64,000 nucleotides of DNA, taken from the NCBI GenBank assembly GCA_002110485.1, contig MOWL01000045.1, positions 1,054,001 through 1,118,000 on the forward strand, read 5' to 3'. Shown here piece by piece: positions 1-12,810 of this stretch (position 1 is its first letter; each line of letters opens with the position of its first letter). A program made the translations under genes and the position numbers. The stretch is from Emergomyces orientalis (Eukaryota; Ascomycota; Eurotiomycetes; Onygenales; Ajellomycetaceae). Under the pieces are notes generated by a model. It was not told the origin of the DNA, searched no databases, and saw nothing but the letters and a program-made list of their open reading frames with translations.

Positions 1-88
1 GTTCCAAGAGTATGGCTACCTTACTCGCTCATTCCCTAACTACCTAGGTAATATTTATATAGCCGGGGTATTGTATCATTTTTGTTTG

Positions 89-1746
89 TTATGCTGTTTG
101 CACTTCTACCCGTTCCTCTCCTTCTTCTTCTCCTTCTCCTTCTCCTACTGCTACTACTTCTTCTACTTCTGGAGTCGCTACAATAGCGGATGTGGGTGTG
201 GGTGTGGGTATGGGTGTGGGTGTGGGCGCGTGCTTGGGTTTGGGCTTAGGTGTTGGATCGTATATTTCGGAAAGATTGTATCTTTTTAGGTCATCATAGT
301 CGGGGCCGACGACGCTCATGCCGCATATATTCTGTTGGGGGGTTGGGATGGATTGGTAAGTTAGTAACGAGGGGGGAGGGTGAGTAGGTATGTAATTCTT
401 GGCTTCGGATTTGGGGACATTGAGAAGAAAAAGAAAGGAGAAAAAAAAAAAAAAAAAAAGTAAACTACCCTTACCTGAACAATGTCCACCAGGATCAGCG
501 CGTCGTAGTTTTTCAGATCAACAGAATGGCCTGGGCCGACTGTTTTGGCTACGAGTGGGATTAAGGTGTCGCGGGTCCATTCTGTGTTGTTCCTTATTGA
601 GGTGCGGATTGCGTACTGGATTTTTGGGGAAGGGGAGAAATAAAAGGTTAGTTGGGAATTACGGTCTGGCTTCGGGCGGAGGAAGGTGGAGCGGAGCTGG
701 GCGGGAGCTGGGGGTAAAGGGAACAGGGAAGTGGGGGAAGGGGAAAAGGGGGTAATAGGGAGGAGGAGGGGGAAACGTATAAATTTGTGATGAAAGGCTC
801 CCCGAGAAACTCACCTTTTTCGACGGGCCACCAGAATGAAAATGTGGCTTAAGAACCTCACGGGATAATTGCTCAAGGCCACCACCGAGAACCTTTTGCG
901 TTAGTGTTATGGGAGTTATTCGCTGAATCCATCGGCTGCGCTTTTTGGTTGGGTTTGCCCGTGCGTCAGTGCAGAGGCGATGGGCGATTTGGACGGGGTC
1001 GAGGGTTTTTTCGATTTTTATGAAGGAGACTATGTGGATGGAGGGGGGTGAATTACATGTTAGGTTGATATTTGGGCGGGAAGTTGTTTGGGCCGTTATG
1101 TGGAAAAAGGAGCTTGCGTGTTATGAGTAGACGTACGGCATGGTATGTCCAGTTTCACGGCTTGAAAAGGATTATTGTTTTTGTTATTCTTGTTTGGTTT
1201 CATGTCATCTACTTCTTTGCGGATTTGGGCCTCGATATCGGCTTCTTCCTTCTCTTCGTCTTGTTGTTTTCTATCAGTATTAGAGGTAGAGGTTTCTTCA
1301 TCCTTTGTTGTTTCAACTAGAAGCTTCTGGCTTTCAAGGTCCTATTCACAATGAAAAATGAGTTTTAAGCTTGGGCCAAGGCAGAATAGTATTAAAGGGA
1401 GATCAAGTAAAACTGACTTGATAGAGTATGTCAATGATCTCGGAGACGCATTTGCCCTCCTTACCCCTGTTGGACGTGACAAACATGCCCGCGTCACCTC
1501 TCTCGATGACACGCCTGTAACTCCATTGGCGTGTGTTGCTCTTGTTGAACCAGAGATTAGATTTCTGTGTCTCAATGTTAGAAAATCCAAATATAAGAAC
1601 CTGGCGTGCTTTGGAGTTGAGACAATTCCCAAGGGAGATTAAAAGTAGGGGCTAGGTAAAGATTAACGAAAAATGCTCCGCACCTTGCTCTTTTTTGATG
1701 GTTTATCCCCCCCACCGTCATGAGATCTTTTTTCTGGGCCCGACAT
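89..1746 (-). CDS. TAN1: TAN1-like tRNA acetylation adaptor (THUMP domain)
   Basis: Six exons on the minus strand: 1746-1684, 1564-1418, 1341-1137, 1029-815, 615-475, 331-89 (337 aa). All phases close and every intron is GT...AG. Tan1 is the RNA-binding partner of the Kre33/NAT10 acetylase, making N4-acetylcytidine in tRNA-Ser and tRNA-Leu. Visible signatures are the N-terminal block ERGDAGMFVT followed by GKEGKCVSEI, the linker ADIEAQIRKEVDDMK, then the THUMP region with RWIQRITPITLT, YAIRTSIRNN, VDLKNYDALILVDIV and the closing NICGMSVVG. The start was chosen because MSGPEKRS is joined in phase to the conserved block. The C-terminus is an unusual Pro/Thr/Lys repeat (KPKPKHAPTPTPIPTPTPT) followed by an acidic Glu/Gly tail. 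That part is low complexity and likely disordered. A 19-base A tract lies inside the last intron. Family assignment is firm; the first two exons are slightly less certain than the THUMP part. Confidence 0.88.
190..232. repeat. GT/GGGTGT simple repeat coding for a Pro-Thr tail
   Basis: Tandem GTGTGG-type hexanucleotide run on the plus strand. Read on minus, it encodes the PTPTPIPTPTPT stretch of the TAN1-like protein, so it is a coding microsatellite likely to vary in length between strains. Confidence 0.8.
441..459. repeat. Poly-A tract (19 bp)
   Basis: Uninterrupted A19 on plus (T19 in the sense strand of TAN1), inside the last TAN1 intron (332-474) close to its donor site. It is an assembly-sensitive homopolymer without coding effect. 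Confidence 0.9.
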
Positions 1747-2578
1747 GAGGAATAATAAATGGCAATGCAAAAGTCGGAAGGGGGCTCTCCCCTAACTGTT
1801 CTCGATTTTGGTCGACTTTTCAGTGGGCTGAAACAGTGCCTGGGATAGAAGTTAGCAGAAATTAACAAGAATGCCAACTACATGGAGATCATCGGGATGG
1901 TTTAAAAAGATATCAACTTCAGCTATCAGTCTAGTCAAAATCGCATTTCTTAAAAAATATACATACAGTCAGTCAGATTGCCTTAAGGGCGGGATGGGTC
2001 GATGGGTTTCCAAGCGAGTGATCAATTATTGGTAGGGATAATTTTACTTCCCAGAAATACTAGAGTAGAGTTTGAACCAAGGCAGGGATACTATGAACTA
2101 AATCTGTTATTGTGTTAAGAGAATTCTCCCTGCGCCATCCCTGAGTTGTGTCATGATGCTGCAGAACCCTTTGCTGTCCAGATTTTCTGATGCAGATGTC
2201 TCGATTGCCAAAAAAGGCAGGTGTTCACGTGACGTGACTGCCACAGGCATATGGCTGACTAACCCGCAGCAACTTCGCCAAAGACAAAGCTGGAACAGGA
2301 TCTCAGCGGCTGCGTTGACATCATACATTGCTCATCAACGTTCCAAATCACCCAAACCTTGCCAGGAAAACATGCCGATGTCTCAATGGCACTGTGCCGG
2401 CTGTAAGGGCCCAGAGCATAATAATGGGAGGTTCTGCTCTACTTAAAGCTGGTTCTGGCACCCAGCTAACAACCTGTAATACTTTATCCTCCCACCACTG
2501 CGACTTGACTTTACCTTGCAGTTGTTTATCTTCTCGTCAACAAGTTCGTTACATCTGCGCACAGCAATTAGATCTATA
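1747..2578. promoter_or_regulatory. Divergent promoter region TAN1 / pyruvate decarboxylase
   Basis: 832 bp between two genes read outwards. It must hold both promoters. No conserved ORF is seen. An upstream in-frame ATG at 2516 could extend the decarboxylase by 21 residues, but family members start at the MATDIPNKEL-type N-terminus, so 2516-2578 is taken as 5' leader. Confidence 0.6.
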
Positions 2579-4677
2579 ATGGCAACCGATATTCCAAATA
2601 AGGAACTTAAATCTCCCGTTGACGTTGCTTATTATCTGTTTACGCGGCTCCATCAAGTTGGAATTCGATCCATCCATGGCCTTCCAGGTACCTACCCCTC
2701 CCAAATCAATTTGAAATTGGATCGTGCTAATAATATATTGCCCTTGTAGGTGACTACAACTTAGTGGCATTGGACTATCTCCCGGAATGTGGTCTACAAT
2801 GGGTTGGCAATTGCAATGAACTAAACGCTGGTATGTGCGATAAACGGATCCTCACGGAAATTTACTATCTGGAATTACTCTCTTAAAAGTCATATCTACT
2901 AAATAACAACCCTCTCATTCTAGGATATGCCGCGGATGGTTACGCACGCGTGAATGGAATGGGAGCACTCGTCACGACCTTCGGGGTAGGAGAGCTCTCT
3001 GCCCTCAATGCCATCGCAGGCTCTTATTCCGAGTTCGTCCCCGTTGTGCATATCGTGGGCCAACCCAGTACAGTTTCCCAGCGTGACGGCATGCTTCTTC
3101 ATCACACCTTGGGCAATGGAGACTTCAACGTCTTTTCTAACATGAGTGCCAACATTTCATGCTACGTCGCCAAGTTGAATGACCCACACGAAGCCCCAGG
3201 CCTTATTGACAGTGCAATAAGGCAGTGTTGGCTTCGAAGTCTACCCGTATACATCACCTTGCCCACTGACATGGTGATTAAAAAGGTGGAAGGAGAGCGT
3301 TTAAAAGTCCCTATTGACCTAAAACGCCCGGAAAACGAAGAAGAAAAGGAGGAATACGTCGTGGACGTCGTTTTGAAATATCTTCATGCTGCCAAATCCC
3401 CAGTCATCCTGGTGGATGCCTGTGCCATTCGGCATCGTGTCCTTGAAGAAGTTCAAGACCTCGTCAAAAAATCTGGCTTGCCGACTTTCGTCACGCCAAT
3501 GGGAAAGAGCGCTGTTGACGAAACTCTTCCGAACTACGGCGGTGTCTATGCCGGCGACGGTTCAAGTGCAGGGGTCAAAGAACGTGTCGAGTCGTCTGAT
3601 CTGATCCTTAACATTGGCGCTATAAAGTCTGACTTCAATACGACTGGATTTACCTACCGCATTGGTCGTATGAACTCTATTGACTTCCATAGCAACTACA
3701 TTGCCGTTCGCTACTCCGAATATCCAAATGTTCACATGAAGGGTGTTCTTCGCAAAGTGGTCGATCGTATGGGGAAGTTAAACGCAACCCCCAGCCCGAA
3801 AATCACAAACCAACCACCAGAACACAAACCTCGTGAATCATCATCAGCCATATCCCATGCCTGGTTCTGGCCTACAGTTGGCCAATGGCTTCGGGAGAAA
3901 GACGTTATCATAACAGAAACCGGTACAGCCAACTTTGGTATCTGGCAAACAAGGTTTCCCAAGGGTGTCACCGCCCTGAGCCAGGTTCTGTGGGGGAGTA
4001 TTGGCTATGCTCTTGGTGCCTGTCAGGGTGCTGCTCTTGCGGCGAAGCAAAAGAACCAAGGCCAGCGGACGATATTGTTTATCGGGGATGGAAGCTTCCA
4101 GCTAACAGCGCAAGAATTGAGCACTATGATCAGACATAACCTAACGCCTATCATGTGAGTTAACCAACGTTGTTAACCAATACCGGCCAAACTCCCCGAT
4201 ATATACATAGCTATGGAGTTAGTGAAAATTTCAATGTCATCGCTAACAACTGTAGCTTCGTAATTTGCAACGACGGCTACACCATCGAACGATGTATCCA
4301 CGGCTGGGACGCGGTATACAACGACATCCAACCCTGGAAATTCAGGGATCTCGTTCCAGCATTCGGGGCCAAGCCGAACGCATTCAAAACGTACTCCATT
4401 AAGACAGAGAAAGAATTAACCGACTTGTTTGCGGATGAGAGTTTTTCCTCTGCTAAGGTTTTGCAGGTGAGTCCATCCTCTCTCGGCCTCGTGATTTCGC
4501 CCATAACCCCTTAATATAATTTTCGCTTTCATTATTCCAAGAAAGGAAGAAGATAAGAATTAACAGTTTTCAAAATAAAAATAGCTCGTCGAGCTACATA
4601 TGCCCAAAGAGGACGCACCAGCCGTGCTGAGATTAACAGCTGAAGCAGCTGCAAAGGTTAGCACCAGACAAAAGTAA
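2579..4677 (+). CDS. pdcA: Pyruvate decarboxylase (ThDP-dependent)
   Basis: Five exons: 2579-2687, 2750-2830, 2924-4154, 4256-4466, 4585-4677 (574 aa, normal for the family). It decarboxylates pyruvate to acetaldehyde and CO2 in the cytosol, the first step of ethanol fermentation. Catalytic residues are intact: Asp38 in HGLPGDYN, Glu60 in CNELNAGYAADGYAR (activates the thiamine ring), the His pair 123-124 in LLHHTLGNGDF, and Glu485 in GYTIERCIHGWD. The diphosphate/Mg motif GDGSFQLTAQE starts near residue 451. The last short exon carries LVELHMPKEDAP, the typical C-terminus. All five exons join in phase. It is divergent from TAN1 with no functional link. Whether this is the main fermentative isozyme or a second copy cannot be judged from the window. 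Confidence 0.95.
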
Positions 4678-6259
4678 AAAAGTGCGGGTTTGTGCCTCTA
4701 CCCTCACCTCTTTTCCTCAAATTTTTTATTTATTTTTAAATTCGTAATTACGAAATTACGAAAGTCTGTGTATTTTAAATATGCTAGCTCCAAACTGCTG
4801 TTATAGATAAGGCGTAAAATTACAATGATAACAAATTCTCTCCTCTCAATCACTGTCAAACTTTTTTAATCCTTACCGGCCGGTCTCCCTTCCATGAAAC
4901 AATCCTAGCTAGTAAATGGATTGGAGGGAGCGAAAAATAGGTGATCTCTTCATCGCCCAGTTATTGTCCCACAAACCAAGAACTTGGTTCGAGTTGGAGA
5001 CAGATCAAAAAGTGTGCTGTTAATATTCAACCTTAACTGGCGCGGGAACTAAAGCAAACGGGAACTAAAAGTGAAGTACGCTGCGTGTGGGGCAACTGTG
5101 GCACTGCAGTCTCTAGAGGAAAATATATACAATTTGCCTACCAAACATCAGCTTTGGGGCATTTGAACCTCTTGTTGGATAGTTTCCACCACATCATGAA
5201 GTGTGCGCCTCAAGCTACAAGGAGAAGATGCCTCTGTTGCTCTGGAACTGTGCTTGGCAAATGCGGGGTGATTCTTCGCTGGTGGCGTTTTTCCGCAATC
5301 AAAATTGCGGGCAGATGTCCCCTCACAAACTGCGGAGGCGAGGCAGCAGCTGACCGCTGTTCAAAGGGGAAGAAAGAGTCCTGAGTTTGGAGATAGAGCA
5401 CTCTGCCAACATGGCATTCACTGACGCAAGGTGAACCTTAAAAAGGAATAATGTGGAGGAACTGGCAAGATCATTTATTGAGCCCAAAGTTCCTACTAGC
5501 AGCAGGGTGGATGAATAGAAAGGGCCAAAGGACATAGAATTTGAATTTAATATTAAAAATAATATAATATACTCAGTTCATTAATATTATATAATCTGTG
5601 CGTGTATCTTGCCAGGATTATCTAGCAAAGAGATGAAAGAAAATATACAAAATGAAATGCCAGGAATAAGTAACATGCCAGGAAATAAAAAACCAGAGAG
5701 AAAAAACCAGAATCAGAAACAGGAAAATCAGATATTCTATCAACGAAAAAAGCAATAGAAAAGTATTTCGTTGGGAAATTAGAATGGAGTGGAGAGAGTT
5801 GGAGAGTCCACGAGGAACCCCCCCGTCGTCATTGACATCATCGTCATCGTCATCATCATTAATGCAAATGATGGGAAGATAATAATAACAAATAACAATA
5901 AAGTAGAAGAAAAAAAATACCACAACGTGAATAGTCGTAAGGTTTTATGGCGTTTATGATAAGGAGGAAAAATGGAATCGTTCTTCTTTTTAAATCGCTT
6001 GTTGAAGCACAAAAACAATAACATAAATACAAACCTGCGGAAACGACTTTTCTGTTCTTATCTTAAACCCCATTTCTGATTGCATTACCAAATCTTGAAA
6101 TTGAAGTAGAAAATGATGCATAGTAAACTATGTCGTTTGGGGAGGGGTATATGTCTGCTTCCGTTCGCGCGCGCTAGGCTGTTGGCTTTTTCCCGTGGGT
6201 CGCCACAAAAATAACCCTGCGGCTCTCAAGTGGTACGTGGGTCCTCTTTCCGTTTCATC
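4678..6259. other. Gene-free AT-rich intergenic stretch
   Basis: 1.58 kb between two convergent genes (decarboxylase on plus, transcription factor on minus). AT-rich, with short homopolymer and ATC/GTC trinucleotide runs near 5830-5860. Six-frame reading gives only short low-complexity ORFs. It presumably holds the 3' UTRs of both neighbours. Confidence 0.6.
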
Positions 6260-9200
6260 TCATAAACCTGTGTCTGTCCATTGACTCCACTCAATATTCC
6301 CATCTGGAGCGGCACCTACACCGTCAACGTCATTTTCCGTGCCAGCAGATATACTTCCAAGCAGATCATCCAAATTAACACCCATATTCATTCCCATGCC
6401 CATACCGAGACCGCCAAAACCATGGACCCCCATCCCCATGCCGAATTCAGGGGTTCCCGACATATTGTGGTCACGGGTAGCCTGGTTATCAAACTGCTGA
6501 GATAATTGGTGTTGGTGCTGCTGCTGGTGTTGGTACTGCGACAACTGCTGTGGGTCCAGGTCCTGCCAGAAGAAAGCCTCATCTGACATTGAGATGAGAT
6601 CAGGACTTTGCAAGAGGCCTCCAGGAGACGTAGAAGCCGATGCGGCGGTCATTGGGTGTCCGCGGGTGGAAAGTTGGGGGAACTGTTTTAAGTGGTGTGG
6701 CAAGGAATGCGCTGTATTACTACCTGTATCCTGGTTGTTATTGTTGTTGGTGTTATTGGCGAACGATTGGAATCCGTGGAACGGGTCCAGACTCGGGGTA
6801 GAAGCAGTTGTTGGATCTGTGGAAGAATTGGTCAGAGATGAAGACGGCCTGAACCCAAACTGTGCGCCCGCGATCTTGGAGTCGTTTTTGAAATGGTCGT
6901 TTTCAAGAGCTGACATTGGCTGGGTTGGATAGGCGAAGGGATCGTCAGATGGGAACATCATTGGCATCAGATCCGGTATATAGGCCATACTATCCAAAGG
7001 AGGTGAAAATGAGGACTCCTGCTTAAAAGATGATGACAGTGAAGGTTGTTGTTGTTGATAATGAGAGGGCGGAAGCGGCTGATGCGAAGCAGAGATGGGT
7101 GATGGCGACGGTGTCAACGAACTTCGGACCATGTCTTCATCATTGACCGATGACGAGTTTGGAGTAACCTGAGATAAGCCAAGCGGAGATTGCTCATTCA
7201 CTCTCCATGGACGTGCAGGGTGAATATGATGATTATCGTCAACGCTTGTACCTGTTGTCTGACTCTTGCTTTGCCCCAGTTGCTTCGAACCATGCGACGC
7301 GAGATGAACAGGGAATGTCTTCGCTCTCTGGGGAGGGCGCAGGACAAAATTATCGGAAGAAGTAGGACTAGCAGCGTGAGGTGGAGTCATTGTCCCCTTG
7401 GGTTTCGATGATGGTGGTGGAGTAGGTTGAGCCCGTTTCCTATTCAAGGGCACTGGAGTATTTCGTCGATTTTGCAATTTTTCGGGTAAGTGTTTGAAAA
7501 TAGACTACAGTGGTTGGTATCAATGAGGGCACATCCGCGAGGTGAATTAGATATTGGCTGAAAGGGGGAAAGGGATGAACAAACATTTAAGCTTTGAGCA
7601 CACCGATCTGCAGCCATACTATTCTTAGCCAATCCCGCAAGGGCATTCTTGCCTTCGAGCGCATCTTTTAAAATGCCGTCCTTAACGGTGGCTGACTCAG
7701 GGTTTTCAAGGATGAAAAAGAGGAGCGACAAAACCGCAAAATAAGTAGTATACATAGTAAACCAGTAAGAGCCATTAAGCAGCCTTTTTTCTTTCATTCC
7801 GGCTGTGATGTGAACGACATTACGCGCAACACTCACACATGCAGCAGCGCAAGCAAAGGATCGTTTATCAATTTTCCGCTCCTGAGCGTTACCGGTAACG
7901 TAATGAAGGAACGGGCGATACATAACCATCTGCACGTGAGCGTAACCAATTCGGAGTAATTGTCTTATTCTTTTGGCAAAACAGTCAGCATGTGAGCGTG
8001 TTTAGGGATTCTATGATTTCGTATGAGGGAAAACACACCTTTCGATATGAGGAGGGGCGTCCCCTCCTGGTCTGAACGAATCAGGAAGATCTTCATGCCA
8101 AGCCTGCAAATCACGCTCAAGTTCGCGGATTTTGGAATGGCTCACCATGTATGTACGGTTTGCGCCTTGGTTTGCGATTTTTATCGGGTAGATATACTTA
8201 ACAACTTTCATGACAATGCGGCCGAGGCGGATGTGTGCGTTCACGCCAGCCATCAGAGTGATATGATTTGGCGGTATGGGCAAAATCTTTTCCGCGGTGA
8301 TGAACTCATCATCAACAGCTTGCGGGTATTCTTGGTCGATATCGTCCTCACTTAACATGGATGGCAGACCCAGGATTGTACTTACGTGCACATCCATTTT
8401 TCGCACAACCCAAAATACCCTCTTTCGGGTTTCTAGTTCGATAGGATTGAAATTGGCCGAAACGGATCGATGAAGCCCAAGGCGGAGGGAAGCACGTAGC
8501 GCAATACCAATGTAGGAGTAGCAAGTGCTGATATTTGCTGATGACTGAAGGAACAGGATCATGAAGCAGACAGTTTGCAGAGAGGTAAGATCACGGCACT
8601 CCGTAATATCAAGAAGCTGGCGCCCCGCTTTAAAATACTGGAACCTGTTTTTTTTTAGCAAAGGGAAAGCTGTCAGCAAACGCACAAAATCACACATTGA
8701 TGGAAAATCCCTTGGAGGAAAAATCCCGGAAAAGAACAGTAGTACCCTTGATCTGTTGCACTCTCGTAACCTGACTTATCTAGTGTAGAATCACCAACCC
8801 CTCTAAAAAGACAGCCCACAGCAAGGACAAGATATAGCAAGGGCAAAAAACTGTTCTCCTCATTTGAGAAATTCTCTGGCGGGGTATCATAAATTCGATC
8901 AAACATGACATAAAAGCTGGGTATATGCAGCAATCGCATGATACAGCAGGCATCTTCGAGGGCATTCATACAGAGTTTGCGCGCAACTTCTTTTTCCGGC
9001 AAATCATGAAGAGGAGACAGATGGGAATCAATCGGAGATTCCGATGAAGATTTTGTTCCCTCGAGAATGTGGGAGATATTTTGGAACTTTGTCGTTGGTC
9101 GATCTTCAGGTCGAGGGTCTGGTAGATTACCAAATTGTTTCCGTAGACGGCGCATGAAAATCAATCCCGATGAGTGGCCATGATAGTCCCAATGTCCTTG

Positions 9201-9874
9201 ATCATCAACGTCAAGCAAGCCCGTATTATCGACCATCGATTCCAGAAGCGATTCCTCACCCCGCTCTTGCCCTGCTGGTTGTTGCCCCTCTGAGTCACCA
9301 TTGTCAGAAATTTTGAGGCGGTCTCTAATACGCGCAACTAACTCCTCTGGACCGACAGCATCGAAGCGAGGATCATTGATATCAAGATCTGGGATTACTG
9401 CGCGAAGAATCGCCTCCGCTTTATGTACACGGTTCTCGAGAGCTTCAATATACTGTGGCGCAGGATTTCTTCGCCGGTTTGAAGGCTGGTCATAGGTGCA
9501 ATCTAGATATGAGAAAGAAAGAAAACTCAAGTCAGAGCTAACTCCTTGAAATAAAGGGCGAACCTAAATTAAATCACCATACCATAACTGTAAACTGTAC
9601 AATGGGTGCACGGCTGCTTGCCGTCACATTTTATCTTTTTCCTTCTACACTCATCGCAAGCTCTGGTCACCCTTCGTCTCTTTTGTAATGGTGGCACCTT
9701 GGGCAGCAATGCGTCCGAATCTGGACTTTTCAGATCTGGAGGGGTATCTGTATCTGTTGGATTGTTCGAACTGCGCCAATCCTGCGCTTCATGAGCTTCA
9801 TGCCGCTGGCTCTGGGCGTTGCTGCTCTTCCTAGAGCCAGCATACTCAACCGCAGCACTATCTTGAGAGCTCAT
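6260..9874 (-). CDS. Zn2Cys6 transcription factor, Fcr1-like, with fungal_trans domain
   Basis: Five exons: 9874-9583, 9502-8746, 8644-8039, 7963-7585, 7504-6260 (1092 aa), phases all closing. The N-terminal zinc cluster is complete with Cys at 73, 76, 83, 89, 92 and 99 (CX2CX6CX5CX2CX6C; ACDECRRKKIKCDGKQPC then THCTVYSYDC). Intron 1 falls just before the last Cys. Next comes the linker RRRNPAPQYIEALENRVHKA, a likely coiled coil. The middle homology domain follows, with YFKAGRQLLDI, CYSYIGIALRASLRLGLHR and QMVMYRPFLHYV. The C-terminal 400 residues are Gln/Asn/Ser/Pro-rich and end in Met-Gly repeats, as in an activation domain. CTHCTVYSY recalls the Fcr1 group; ClrB-type regulators are also similar. 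DNA-binding regulator is firm; target genes are unknown and neighbours do not reveal them. Confidence 0.88.
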
Positions 9875-11170
9875 GATGAAAACTCTGTTTCCGTTTTCAC
9901 AGTCACATCGGAACTAGCGTATATCTTCTCGAAGAGGATGCGGTCGAGCGGAGATGGTCGTCGTCGTCACTGCTGCTACTGCTGCTGGCCGTGGTGTCGA
10001 GCTGGGACATATCCAAGCAGGACGGGAGTTGTCAGTCGATGGCTGTATACTATTCACACTACAAAATCCACGAATACGAGGTCAGAGATGAAAGACGAGG
10101 AGAAAAGAAGAAGCAGAAGAAGCAATGTGGTTCGAAGCGAGATGTGTCTAAAGGAATGTCAATGCGGAACGGACGTGGGGGTAGGACTAGGCCGAGAAAA
10201 AGCCAAGCAGGTTTCAGAACCCGCGGAACTTGCAAGCCGATCAGCAGGGGACCGTATCCTCGGAGATCAAAGCAAGACGGCGGAGAAGGCGGAAAAACGG
10301 ACAAAATGGATGGAGGGTAAAAAAAGAGTCGGAAGGGGGGGAAAGGAAAGAGGGAGTCAGAAGAAATAACAAAATAGCCGTAACTCGAACTCTAACTTAC
10401 CCAAGGAAGCAAAGGCGAGTTCGACACCAAAAGGCCCGCAGTAGAAGAAAGGCAAGAGAGTTAAACCAAAAATACGAAGCAAATGATGACGCCCAAAAAC
10501 TCTGACAGCCCTGGACCTTGGTTACATTGCAGGGGACCGTGGTACCGCCGCGGCAGGTACCAGCAAAGCGCTTTCTTGGCGTTATGTGTACCCGTCACCG
10601 AAGTACCCCCGGAATAGCCCATCGAATTGCTAGTGATTCGAGGATATGTTTAGGAATCAATCGAGATTCAACCATACAGCGATGTCACTGGAGTGGAACC
10701 AGCCTTATTCTCGGTCCCGGTCAGGACGATTCGACCAGCCCAGTCAGCTGCCACAATTACGAACCCAAAGTCGGGCAAGAATTCCCTCCGCAGGGCTGTT
10801 TCTATGTACAGTACCTCTCTAGGTCCCCCTACCACATATACCCTAGGTTTAGTCTCCGTGAGGTTCCAGCAGCGGCTTGGAACAAATCGGTATGGGCAAT
10901 TTCTCCCACAGTCGGCCAGTCGGCCAGTCGGCAAGTTACGTAAACTTTACTGTGCATCCAGGGACTTTGGAATACAGTTCTCTATCAATTAAAATTGGGT
11001 TGTGGAAAGTTTAAAAACGAGTCTGGGAAAGGTCATTGAAAAACAATACCCTTCTTGATTTGACAATTGATGAATGGCCTGGCAAAGGGTCTTTGCTTTT
11101 ACGTTTATTTTTTTTAAATCCTTTTTTAAACTTTTTATCCTTTCATTTGGCACTTCTATCTGCCACCCGT
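9875..11170. other. Promoter/leader of the Zn2Cys6 gene; no further gene seen
   Basis: 1.3 kb upstream of the transcription factor start and downstream of the ZIP stop. The first 600 bp are purine-rich on plus (pyrimidine-rich in the sense of the transcription factor), typical of a long fungal 5' leader. Around 10541-10561 lies a near-palindrome of two GGTACC sites flanking GCCGCGGC. At 10914-10930 CGGCCAGT is repeated. ORFs here are low complexity or non-conserved. Confidence 0.55.
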
Positions 11171-12810
11171 TTAAGCAAAAGCTCCCACAATCGACATACC
11201 GATAGCTAGTCGTTTTGCTCAACGTTAGTTGTTTGAGCTCTTAAAGGGTGGACGGACATTTTCCTACAACTTACCCCCTAAGAAAATGAACAAGACTCCC
11301 GAAAGCTTCTGTTTCTTGGACATGCTCAGCCCTTCCGGTGACAAGAAATCTTCCGCCAGAAGATCCACAGTTGCTGCATATATGAGGAGACCGGAAGATC
11401 TGTGAGAGGAACTGGTTTAGCAAAGAGATACGGCCTATGCACAAAATACATCACGAAGATAAAACCGACATAGCGTTGAAGACTCCAACTATGATTAGAG
11501 CGAACGCGCTCGCCGGATCATAGCTTGTGCGAGCAATAAGCCCAATAGCCTGTCCAATAGGAGCGGTTGTGCCAAATGCAATCGCCAAAATCCATGGGCG
11601 GAGAGATTTCTTCGGATACGGCACCTGGGCAATTCGGGAGCCCAAACCCAGACCTTCGAACGCCTGGTGGAAGAAAATGGCAACGAGAAGGACAATGAAC
11701 CCTTCCGACTCGATTGAAACGGTCATGCCGACAAATACTGAATGGAACAAGATACCACCTTCTAGGATGGTGATGTTGAGAGACATCTTTTTATAAACAG
11801 CTGGGTCAACACCAGGCTCTAGGTCGCTTTGTTGGGACGAGTTTTCGATCTGTTTGTTCCGTGGTTCTTGCATAACATGGCTTTGAAGCATCGCATGGGT
11901 CCACTCGCGCTCGCGGATGTACTGCTCATAAAAAGCGACGAACCATGCTGGCATTTCGGATTGAGAATCTACGTATAAGCGATCAAAGTCCTTGGGGGAT
12001 GTAAACTCGCTGCAAAAGTAAAAACAAAAATTGTAGCCGATTAGCATATCTCCCCCTGGAGATTAGAGGTGCATTGTAACACACCGTGACTTATATAACG
12101 TTTTAGCATCATCCCAATCATCGTCCAATTTCTTATTCTTGACCTTATTTTCCCTGGGCCACGAAATTTCGTCATGATCGCTTTTACCACCGTGGCTACC
12201 ATGGTGGCCACTGTGGAGGATACCCTGCCCCGTTGCACCACCATGGCTGTGGCCACCTATTTTTGTGTTCATCCATAGCTCAACGCAGAAGAGGGAAAGC
12301 AGAGCTGCAAGCATAATAACACCAGGCATAGCAGGATACTGTTCTGTAAACAACGGTGGCAGACATGGATCGGTTAACGATGCGAATGTGGTCGGTAGTA
12401 ACTGGTTCACGTTAGAATCCCACGCGTCAACCCTACGTCTCTAGACGGCAGATAATTACATGGACGCAAGCTGTTGCAATAAGGACACCAGTTCCAAAAT
12501 GTTTGCAAAAGAAGAAGGCATTTGGTGGAATCTTCATGGATGGGATCTTCTTGGCGGCCACGGGGAAACCACATGCTGAGAAAAGTAGTAAGTTTTACTG
12601 CTTTACTTCTTAACAGGTACGAGGAATAGGTTCTTACAGAGCGTGCTAATAATGAGCACAAGAACTGGTATCGTTAGAGAGCCAGCATTTTACACTGAAA
12701 TGCGTTCATTTGAAGGGGTTGGACGTACACAGTGCAGCGACATGAAGTGGCAGATCATATTCCTCTGCTGCTTCGCCGGAGCCGCACTTTGGGCGTTCGG
12801 TTGCCTCCAT
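11171..12810 (-). CDS. ZIP-family zinc/iron transporter (Zrt2-like)
   Basis: Seven exons: 12810-12729, 12664-12638, 12575-12460, 12401-12085, 12009-11470, 11399-11275, 11205-11171 (413 aa). All phases close, including a 27-nt exon 2 and a 35-nt last exon. ZIP proteins import Zn2+ or Fe2+ at the plasma membrane. The N-terminus carries LHVAALFLVLIISTL (TM1), then CGFPVAAKKIP, FFFCKHFGTGVLIATACVHLLP (TM2) and GVIMLAALLSLFCVELWM (TM3). A His-rich cytosolic loop (about residues 126-151) follows. The metal-binding helices contain FHSVFVGMTVSI and FFHQAFEGLGLGSRI. The end SIVGAFA is typical of the Zrt1/Zrt2 family. The gene is divergent from a CDF exporter. Zinc is the most likely substrate but this is inferred from the family. 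Confidence 0.92.

Noticed and set aside
1358..1642. Plus-strand 94-aa frame
   Set aside because: Antisense to TAN1 exon 2 and intron; the minus strand gives the conserved ERGDAGMFVT block.
5618..6024. Asp-rich minus-strand frames with hydrophobic runs
   Set aside because: Produced by simple ATC/GTC repeats and AT-rich DNA; two overlapping frames give equally long products.
9791..10505. Plus-strand Arg/Lys-rich frames
   Set aside because: Three overlapping frames in a purine-rich tract that is the leader of the minus-strand transcription factor gene.
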